Assembly: GCA_023150495.1 (NCBI GenBank) | Contig: JAKLKT010000183.1 | Location: 1-6,375, forward strand | Length of the DNA stretch: 6,375 bases | Direction of reading: 5' to 3' | Source: Planctomycetota bacterium | Lineage (GTDB): Bacteria; Planctomycetota; PLA2 | Shown: in pieces, positions 1 to 5,700 of the stretch | Position numbering within the stretch: position 1 is the first letter of the stretch | How the letters are laid out: the number at the start of each line of letters is the position of its first letter | Made by a program: the position numbers and the translations under genes | The notes under the pieces: generated by a model | Database searches by the model: none | What the model saw: the letters and a program-made list of their open reading frames with translations, nothing else | Told to the model about the DNA's origin: nothing

Positions 1-300
1 GCCGCCGCCGAAGCCGCCGCCGCCGCCGCCGGGGCGCCGCGGGCGCTCGGCGCGCTCGTGCGCCTGGCTGACGTTCAGCTGGCGACCGTGCAGCTCCGTG
101 CCGTTCATGGCGGCGATGACCGCCGCGGTGTCGGCGCCCGCGCCCATCTCGACGAAGGCGAAGCCGCGCGAGCGGCCCGACTCGCGGTCGGTCACGATGC
201 TGACCTTCTCCACCGGGCGGTTGTCGCCGGCGAAGAGGTCGTGAAGGTCCTGCTCGCTCGTGTCGAACGAGAGGTTCCCTACGAAGATCCTGCTTCCCAT
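1..300 (-). CDS. RRM-domain RNA-binding protein with glycine-rich tail (3' end outside window)
   Basis: Reading from 300 down to 1 gives 100 residues with no stop, so the C-terminus is missing. A single RNA recognition motif fills residues 3-80. RNP2 is IFVGNL (5-10) and RNP1 is RGFAFVEM (45-52), with the RNA-stacking aromatics F6, F47 and F49 all present. From about residue 85 the chain becomes Arg/Pro and then Gly-rich (RRPGGGGGGF), the usual tail of bacterial single-RRM proteins such as cyanobacterial Rbp. These are small cytoplasmic single-stranded-RNA binders, often linked to cold response or RNA stability. The ATG at 298-300 is well supported: an in-frame TGA (plus-strand 334-336) lies just upstream with no other start codon between, and AAAGGA sits 5 bases before the ATG. 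That Shine-Dalgarno is buried in a hairpin (separate entry). The molecular role is confident; the cellular targets are unknown. Confidence 0.93.
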   Translation of the reverse strand, partial: MGSRIFVGNLSFDTSEQDLHDLFAGDNRPVEKVSIVTDRESGRSRGFAFVEMGAGADTAAVIAAMNGTELHGRQLNVSQAHERAERPRRPGGGGGGFGGG

Positions 301-304
301 TTCA

Positions 305-351
305 GTCCTTTCCGTTCGCGCAGCCGGGCCTTCTCAATCGACGGAAAGGAC
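305..351 (-). promoter_or_regulatory. Shine-Dalgarno-sequestering hairpin in the RRM gene leader
   Basis: Bases 305-315 and 341-351 are perfect reverse complements (11 bp) around a 25-base loop. In the minus-strand transcript the 3' arm reads ACGGAAAGGAC and ends four bases before the ATG, so the whole AAAGGA Shine-Dalgarno is paired. A bulged A at 316 would allow two more pairs (317/340 and 318/339). The arrangement fits translational control by temperature, by a bound protein, or by the RRM product itself. The inverted repeat is seen directly; regulation is inferred. Confidence 0.6.
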
Positions 352-529
352 GAGGGCGGAACGACGTATGCGGTCGAGGAACAAGAGGCCGCTGGCGGGG
401 TCGATTCCCTGGCCGGCGACCGTGGAAGGCGGGAGTGTACCACGGCGCGTGCGCTTCGGCCGGGCGCGGTGCCCGCCGGCGCTCCCATGACAACGAGGGG
501 GCCGTCGACCGCATGTGAGCGCGGCTCGG
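352..529. other. Intergenic spacer between tRNA-Val and the RRM gene
   Basis: I see no gene here. Short open frames cross it on both strands, but none shows a recognisable motif or a convincing start. On the minus strand a TGGTACACT string (plus 434-442) resembles an extended -10 element and could serve the RRM gene, giving a leader of roughly 125 bases. No good -35 accompanies it. Read-through from the upstream tRNA is an alternative source of the RRM transcript. No T-tract terminator follows the tRNA. Confidence 0.3.
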
Positions 530-603
530 TGGGCGGTGAGGGACTCGAACCCCCAACCTCCTGCGTGTAAGGCAGGCGCTCTAGCCGATTGAGCTAACCG
601 CCC
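530..603 (-). tRNA. tRNA-Val (anticodon UAC)
   Basis: The minus-strand cloverleaf is complete in 74 bases including the discriminator. It has acceptor GGGCGGT/ACCGCCC, D-stem GCTC/GAGC with a 9-base loop containing GG, and anticodon stem CCTGC/GCAGG. The loop CTTACAC places TAC at 34-36, reading GTA and probably other Val codons. The variable loop is AGGTT, the T-stem GGGGG/CCCTC (one G-U pair) and the T-loop TTCGAGT. The discriminator is A (base 530), as expected for valine. The next bases read CCG, so the 3' CCA is not encoded and must be added by the CCA-adding enzyme. Confidence 0.97.
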
Positions 604-628
604 GTCGACGGGACAGTTCTACCTGAAA

Positions 629-659
629 CCCCGCCTTCCGGGCGGGGAAGGGGAGGGGG
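629..659 (+). other. 7-bp hairpin overlapping a G-quadruplex motif
   Basis: CCCCGCC (629-635) pairs with GGCGGGG (641-647) over a 5-base loop. The right arm is also the start of a four-run G-quadruplex motif on the plus strand: GGG 640-642, GGGG 644-647, GGGG 650-653 and GGGGG 655-659, with loops of 1, 2 and 1 bases. Hairpin and quadruplex share bases and so exclude each other. No U-tract follows on the plus strand, so this is not a canonical intrinsic terminator. The location, upstream of the secreted HAF protein and of the divergent tRNA, allows a role in either promoter or leader; this is inference. Confidence 0.5.
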
Positions 660-660
660 A

Positions 661-689
661 GGCCTTGGGCCATCCGATGGTCCAAGGCC
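661..689. other. 13-bp near-perfect hairpin
   Basis: Bases 661-673 pair with 677-689 with no mismatch other than one G-U (669/681), around a 3-base CCG loop. It is the strongest simple hairpin in the window, begins two bases after the quadruplex motif, and lies about 70 bases before the HAF gene start. There is no T-run on either side. It could be a structured leader, a transcript-stabilising stem, or a copy of a dispersed palindromic repeat (REP-like). One window cannot distinguish these. Confidence 0.55.
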
Positions 690-740
690 GGTAGGCCGGG
701 GGGGAGGGGCGGTTTTCCGGCGGGACGGCGCCTCGGATCT

Positions 741-753
741 CTCTCACGGAGAG
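741..753 (+). promoter_or_regulatory. Ribosome binding site of the HAF gene, inside a small hairpin
   Basis: GGAG at 748-751 lies six bases before the ATG at 758 and fixes that start. CTCTC (741-745) can pair with GAGAG (749-753) over a 3-base loop, covering most of the Shine-Dalgarno. The stem is only 5 bp, so it may only tune translation or have no effect. Confidence 0.5.
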
Positions 754-757
754 TGCC

Positions 758-2110
758 ATGACGCAACGCATCACTCTCGCGCTTCTCCTCCTCGCCAGCG
801 CCGCGCTCGCGGGGCCGGCCGAGTACGAGCTGATCCTGCTGCCGCGGTTCGATCCCGCGCGCAGCTCGCAGGCGATCGAGATCAACGACAAACGCCAGAT
901 CTCGGGGCTCGGCCAGACGACCGCGGTGCCCGGGGACCGCGCCGTGATCTGGAGCATCGCGCCGGACGACTCCGTGACCGTCGTCGACATCGGGCTCCTC
1001 GCCGGCCGCCGGATGTTCGGTCGTGGCCTCAACAACGACGGCGAGATGACCGGCTACAGCTTCGTCAGCGGCAAGGGCGAGTTCGGCTTCCGCTACTCGG
1101 GCGGCGCCCTGGTCGCCCTCGAGAACGCCTTCGAGTCCCCGCCGGACGGGGGCACGTTCCGCACGCTGGCACTGAAGATCAACGACGACGGCTGGATCTC
1201 CGGATCCGCGTTCAAGGGCGCGACGAGCACGGCTGCGTTCGAGGCGGCGCTCTGGGACCCCTCGGGCGCGATGCACGCGCTCGGCAACCTCGGGGGCCCG
1301 GACAGCTCGTGCGCGGAGATCAGCCTGAAGTTCGTGGCGGGCACCTCCGAGACGACTCCGGCGGGCGACACGGTGCGGGCGTTCCGCTGGGACTTCGAGA
1401 CGCAGACGATGGAGCCGCTGGACGTCCTCCCGGGCACCGGGCATTCCCACAGCCTCGGGAGGGGCGTGAACAACCACGGGGACGTCAGCGGCGTCTCCTC
1501 CGCCGTGATCTCGGGGCTCGGCCCGAACACGCTCGGCGTCGTGTGGTACGCCGACGGCTCGGTGCGACGGTTCGACGCGATCGGGACGCCCGGCGTGGAC
1601 GACATCGTCTCCACCGCGGCGAGCATCAACGACGCGGGCTGGGTCGTCGGCTTCTCCGTGCTCGGCGCGTTCTCGGCAGGCCTCCGGCATCCGGTGCTCT
1701 GGCTGCCCGACGAGACGCGCATCGACTTCTACCACCTCCTGCCGGAGGGCGCGAAGCAGGCCGGCTTCGCAAGCATCAGCGACACCGGCTGGATCTGCGG
1801 GAACTTCTTCCCGGCGGGATCGACCGTGCTCCAGCCCTTCGTGCTCCGCCCGACCCCCGCGACGCAGGTCTCGATGCTCATGGACCAGGTGGACCGGCTC
1901 GACCTCGGCCGGATCGGCCGGGGGTTGAACCTCCAGCTCAAGCTCGCCATCGACAAGATCGAGGACGGCAAGCCGCACGTCGCCGGGAAGCTCCTCAAGG
2001 TCCTCGCGCTCGAGGTCCGGCTGCTCGAGCGGCTCCGGAGGCTCGACGACGTCGAGACCGATTCGCTGCTCCTGGTCGTCGGCGACGTGCTACAGACGCT
2101 CGGCGAGTGA
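758..2110 (+). CDS. Secreted HAF-repeat protein with C-terminal FIMAH-like helical domain
   Basis: This is a 450-residue protein. The N-terminus is a classical signal peptide: Arg at 4, hydrophobic core 5-15, and ALA at 16-18 with likely cleavage before G19, so it is predicted to be exported. Seven HAF-type repeats with the core I/V-N-x-x-G-x-h-x-G start near residues 40, 89, 139, 187, 236, 288 and 338, spaced 48-52 residues. Most are followed by an aromatic strand such as AVIWS, AALWD or PVLWL. The fourth repeat is degenerate (LKFVAGTS). HAF repeats are known from predicted extracellular proteins of unknown function; seven regular units suggest a seven-bladed propeller (inference). Residues 371-450 change to a Leu-rich helical region (DQVDRLDLGRIGRGL, LKLAIDKIEDGKPHVAGKLL) resembling the FIMAH domain found at the C-terminus of many secreted proteins. 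No catalytic motif or membrane anchor is visible. Start chosen by the GGAG and signal peptide. It converges on the sigma gene. Confidence 0.88.
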   Translation: MTQRITLALLLLASAALAGPAEYELILLPRFDPARSSQAIEINDKRQISGLGQTTAVPGDRAVIWSIAPDDSVTVVDIGLLAGRRMFGRGLNNDGEMTGYSFVSGKGEFGFRYSGGALVALENAFESPPDGGTFRTLALKINDDGWISGSAFKGATSTAAFEAALWDPSGAMHALGNLGGPDSSCAEISLKFVAGTSETTPAGDTVRAFRWDFETQTMEPLDVLPGTGHSHSLGRGVNNHGDVSGVSSAVISGLGPNTLGVVWYADGSVRRFDAIGTPGVDDIVSTAASINDAGWVVGFSVLGAFSAGLRHPVLWLPDETRIDFYHLLPEGAKQAGFASISDTGWICGNFFPAGSTVLQPFVLRPTPATQVSMLMDQVDRLDLGRIGRGLNLQLKLAIDKIEDGKPHVAGKLLKVLALEVRLLERLRRLDDVETDSLLLVVGDVLQTLGE

Positions 2111-2132
2111 AGGTACCAGGGGGGCCGCTTCC

Positions 2133-2681
2133 CTACGCGCGAAGCTCGCGCTTGAGCGCGAGCATCGCCTTCGCGTAGAGCGCGGCCGCGGACGCCTCGC
2201 TCCGGCCCGTCCGCGCGGCGACCTCCTTGAACGACAGGTCCTCGAGCGCACGCAGTTCGAGCACCTCGCGCTCCGGCGCCGGCAGCTTCGCGATCCCGCC
2301 CGTGAGAAGCTCGACCAGCTCCTTCCGGCGCACGTGCGACGACGGCGTCGGCAGGCCCGCCGACAGCCGGTCGAGCATCGCGCGCTCCGAGTCCGTCGGC
2401 GCCTCGCGCTGCGGGTGGCGCCGCTGCGCCGCGTGGTACTTGTGCAGGTCCTTGATCCGGTTCTCCGCGACCGAGAAGAGCCACCGCCGGAACGAGTCCT
2501 CCCCGTCCTCGCGGAACGTCCCGTAGCTCCGGCACGCCTCGAGGAGCGTCTCCTGGAACACGTCCTCCTCCGACACGCGCGCGCGCAGCAGCGGCCCCAT
2601 CCGGAGCGAGATCCAGAGGGACAGCCGGCCCCGCAGCCGGAGGACCTGCTCCTCGAACCCCGCCCGCCCCGGGACGTCCAT
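2133..2681 (-). CDS. ECF-family RNA polymerase sigma factor
   Basis: This is a 182-residue protein, normal for an ECF sigma factor with only regions 2 and 4. Region 2 (about 12-85) carries the core-binding helix SEEDVFQETLLEA (37-49) and the -10-recognition helix FRRWLFSVAENRIKDL (64-79). A linker with the TPSSHVRRKE signature leads to region 4 (about 122-178): LPAPEREVLELRALEDLSF, then the helix-turn-helix KEVAARTGRSEASAAALYAKA. The linker and region 4 resemble the Planctomycete/Acidobacteria ECF group (TIGR02984-like). No fused C-terminal domain is present, and no anti-sigma gene lies on either side. The Ser/Thr kinase divergent from it is therefore the best candidate regulator. The acidic residues of region 2.2 (E38, E39, D40) are intact. 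The ATG at 2681 is preceded by a weak GGCGGGAA; an in-frame ATG at 2735 would add 18 Arg-rich residues with no homology to sigma factors and no Shine-Dalgarno. The frame stays open far upstream, so the start is less certain than the domain. Confidence 0.93.
   Translation of the reverse strand: MDVPGRAGFEEQVLRLRGRLSLWISLRMGPLLRARVSEEDVFQETLLEACRSYGTFREDGEDSFRRWLFSVAENRIKDLHKYHAAQRRHPQREAPTDSERAMLDRLSAGLPTPSSHVRRKELVELLTGGIAKLPAPEREVLELRALEDLSFKEVAARTGRSEASAAALYAKAMLALKRELRA
2144..2163. other. Perfect 8-bp inverted repeat at the convergent gene junction
   Basis: GCTCGCGC (2144-2151) and GCGCGAGC (2156-2163) form an 8-bp G+C-rich stem with a TTGA loop. It lies inside the last codons of the sigma gene and 34 bases past the HAF stop codon. 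No T-tract follows on either strand, so it is not a textbook intrinsic terminator, but its place between two converging genes would suit a bidirectional transcript end or 3' stabiliser. The same bases encode a Leu-Lys-Arg-Glu-Leu tail, so chance formation from GC-rich codons is possible. Confidence 0.35.
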
Positions 2682-2728
2682 TTCCCGCCAAGGTAGCGCC
2701 CGGGGCGCGCGGCGGGAACAACCCCGGT

Positions 2729-2758
2729 GGAACATCCGGCCGACAAAGCCGCTATTCT
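2729..2758 (+). promoter_or_regulatory. Candidate promoter for the kinase gene
   Basis: In the 90-bp gap between the divergent sigma and kinase genes, GGAAC at 2729-2733 matches the usual -35 element of ECF promoters. TATTCT (2753-2758), in the only A/T-rich patch of the gap, lies near where a -10 would fall. A second GGAAC occurs at 2715-2719. Transcription from here would give a leader of under 10 bases before the ATG at 2772, consistent with the weak Shine-Dalgarno there. GGAAC is short and can occur by chance, so this is a weak call. I see no clear promoter for the sigma gene on the other strand. Confidence 0.2.
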
Positions 2759-2771
2759 TGGACACGAGCCC

Positions 2772-5700
2772 ATGGCGGGAACGCCGGAGCGCCTGACCGC
2801 GATCGTCGAGGACTTCCTCCGGCACATCGAGGGGGGGTCCGGGGGCACGCCGGAGGAGTTCCTCCTCGCACGCGGCGGCGACGCGGACCCCGAGACCGTC
2901 GAGGTGCTCTCGCTCCTCGCGCAGACCCGCGCCCGGCCGGGGAGCGGCGGCGAGCTCGGGCCCTACCGCCTCGAGCGCGAGCTCGGCCGCGGCGCGCAGG
3001 GGGTCGTCTATCTCGCGACGGACACGCGGCTCGGCCGGAAGGTCGCGCTCAAGGTGCTCGCGCCGCACGCGGCGTTCGGGACGGAGATCCAGGGGCTCGT
3101 CGACGCCGCGGGCATCGCCGAGACGATCGGCGCCGTGCGGCGCTTCCGGCGCGAGGTCGAGGTCGCGGCGCGTCTCGACCATCCCGGGATCTGCCCGGTG
3201 TACGAGGCGGGCATCCTCGGCAGCACGTCGTTCATCGCGATGCGGCACGTCGAGGGGCGCACGCTCGCGGACCTGATCGCGGAGGCGCGCGGGAGGGACG
3301 CAAGTGCGTCGAGCGGCGCGCGCTCCTCCGTTGTGCGCCTCCCGGAGCCGGATCCCGAGTCCTCGGGCGTCGATGTCCCCGCGGGCGCGGGCGGGCGCAC
3401 GGATATCGACCGCGCGTGCCTGCTCGTCGAGCGGGCGGCACGCGCGCTCCACGTCGCGCACGAGAAGGGGCTCGTGCACCGGGACATCAAGCCCGGGAAT
3501 CTCATGGTCACGCCGTCCGGCACGCCGGTGGTCCTCGACTTCGGCCTCGCGCGCGACGTCGAGAGCGGAAACCTCACGCGGACGGGCACGCTGCTCGGCA
3601 CGCCCGTCTACATGTCGCCGGAGCAGATCGCGGTGAAGGAGGTGGACCGGCGGACGGACGTCTACTCGCTCGGCGTCGTGCTCTTCGAGTGCCTCGCGCT
3701 GCGGCGGCCGTTCGACGCGCCGACGCTCCAGGCGCTCTGCCACGAGATCCTCACGCGCGAGCCGCCGCGCCTCCGGAAGCTCAACCCCGCGGTGCCGCCG
3801 GAGCTCGCCGTGGTCGTCGAGACCGCGCTCAGCAAGGAGCGGGAGCGGCGCTACCGGACGGCGATCGACTTCGCGGAGGACCTGCGCCGCGCGCGGGAGC
3901 GGCTCCCGATCCGGGCCCGTCCCCCGGGCCCCCTGCTGAGACTGCGCCGGTGGGCCGAGCGCAGCCCCGCGCTCGCCGCGAGCGTGGTCGCGATCTTCGT
4001 CCTGCTCGCCGCGGGCCTCGCCGTCACGTCGCACCTGCTGCGGAAGACGTCGCGCGCGCTCGTCGAGACGGAACGCGAGCGCGACGCGAAGGATGCGGCG
4101 CTCCGGCACACGCGCGCGCTTGCCCTCGCCGGCGCGGCCGCCGCCGAGCTTGACGCGGACCCCATGCTCTCGCTCCTGCTCGCCCGCGAGGCGACGCGCG
4201 TGGAGCCCCTGCGGGAGACGCTCACGCGGCTGCACGATGCGATCAACCGGTCGACCTCGGTCGCGATCCTGCCGCACGACGAAAGCGTCTGCAGCGTCGC
4301 CTTCTCGCCCGGCGGCGACATCCTCATGAGCGCCGACGGTGCCACCATCCGGCTCTGGGACACGGACTGGAAGCTGGTCGGCTCGTTCCCACTCCACGAC
4401 CAGCCGGTGACGTGCGCCGCGTTCTCCCCCGCGGGCGACCGCATCCTGACGGCGTCCGGGGATCGCACCGCGCGCGTGTGGGACCTTGCCGGAAACGTCA
4501 TCGCCATCCTCGAAGGGCACGAGGGGAGCGTCGTGGACGCCGCGTTCTCGCCGGATGGGCGGGCGATCGCGACCGCGTCGCACGACCGGACGGCGCGCCT
4601 CTGGACCGCGGAGGGAGAGCTGCTCCGGACCTTTGTCCACGAGGACTGGGTGTGGAGGGTCGCGTTCTCGCCGGACGGCAAGCGTGTCGCCAGCGCGTCC
4701 GGCGACGGGTCGATACGCATCTGGGGCACGCACGGGAACCTGGTCCGGATGTTGAGGCGGCCGCCGGGCAACTATGGCCTCGCGTTCTCGCGGGGGGGTG
4801 ACCGGATTGCCCATCTCGGTGCCGCGGCAGCGGTCCTGGATCTCGACGGGCAGGTGATCGCGCCCCTCGCGCGGGGGGGCGTGCGCGCGCGCTTCTGCGC
4901 GAACGACACGCAGGTTCTCGTCGCGGAGGGCTGGGGGTTCCAGGCCACCCTCTGGTCCGTCGAGGGCAGGCAGATCCTCGTCCTCCGCGGGCACACGTCC
5001 GCGGTCAGCGACGCCGCCCAGTCGCCGGATGGTCGATTCATCGCCACGGCATCCAAGGACGGGACCGTTCGGGTCTGGGAGCCCGGGCGTGCCGAGGGCG
5101 CCGTCCTCCGCGGGCACGAGAGCGACCTGTGGGATGTCTCGTTCTCGGTCGACGGGAGCCGCATCGTGACGGCATCGGCGGACGGCACGGCGCGTGTGTG
5201 GCGCGCGGACGGGACCGCGGAGATCGTGTTGCCGCAGGACGGGCCCGTCTCCTCGGCGAAGCTCTCTCCTTCGGGCGACCTGGTTCTCGCCGCGTCCGGG
5301 CCGATCGCGAGGCTGTGGCGCACGGACGGAACGGAGGTCGCCGCGCTGACGGGCCACGAGGCGAAGATCCTGCACGCGGAGTTCTCGCGCGACGGCCGCA
5401 GGATCGTCACGGCGGCGGACGACGGCGAGGCCCGGCTCTGGGAGAGTGACGGCCGTTTCCTCCGTGCCTTCCGCCATCCCCACGAGTGGGTCAAGTGCGC
5501 GACCTTCTCGCCGGATGGCCAGAGGATCCTCACCTCCTGCCGGGACGGCCTCGCACGCGTGTGGAGCCTCGACGGGAGGCTGCTCGTGTCCGTCCGTCAC
5601 GAGGGCCACATGAGGCGCGCGGCCTTCTCGCCCGACGGCGAGCGGTTCGTGACGACGAGCGGCGACCCGAAGGCGTACCTCTGGCAGGCCGACGGGAAGC

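Noticed and set aside
1..30. GCC trinucleotide run as a possible microsatellite
   Set aside because: It encodes the glycine-rich tail of the RRM protein and is interrupted by a Phe codon; this composition is normal for the family.
58..570. Plus-strand open frame over the RRM gene and part of the tRNA
   Set aside because: It is antisense to a clear RRM and runs into a complete tRNA gene; there is no recognisable motif or ribosome binding site.
530..603. tRNA gene as a phage or island attachment site
   Set aside because: No integrase, no partial tRNA duplication and no change in base composition is visible in the window.
629..647. 7-bp hairpin as an intrinsic terminator
   Set aside because: No U-tract follows on the plus strand and only TTT on the minus strand, and no gene would end there in either direction.
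1309..2178. Second plus-strand open frame inside the HAF gene, and several minus-strand frames opposite it
   Set aside because: They are Arg/Gly/Ala-rich shadow frames without motifs; the 758-2110 frame has a signal peptide, a Shine-Dalgarno and regular repeats.
2133..2735. Longer sigma factor starting at the ATG at 2735
   Set aside because: The extra 18 residues are Arg-rich and unlike a sigma N-terminus, with no Shine-Dalgarno upstream, and they would push the gene further into the divergent promoter gap. Not fully excluded.
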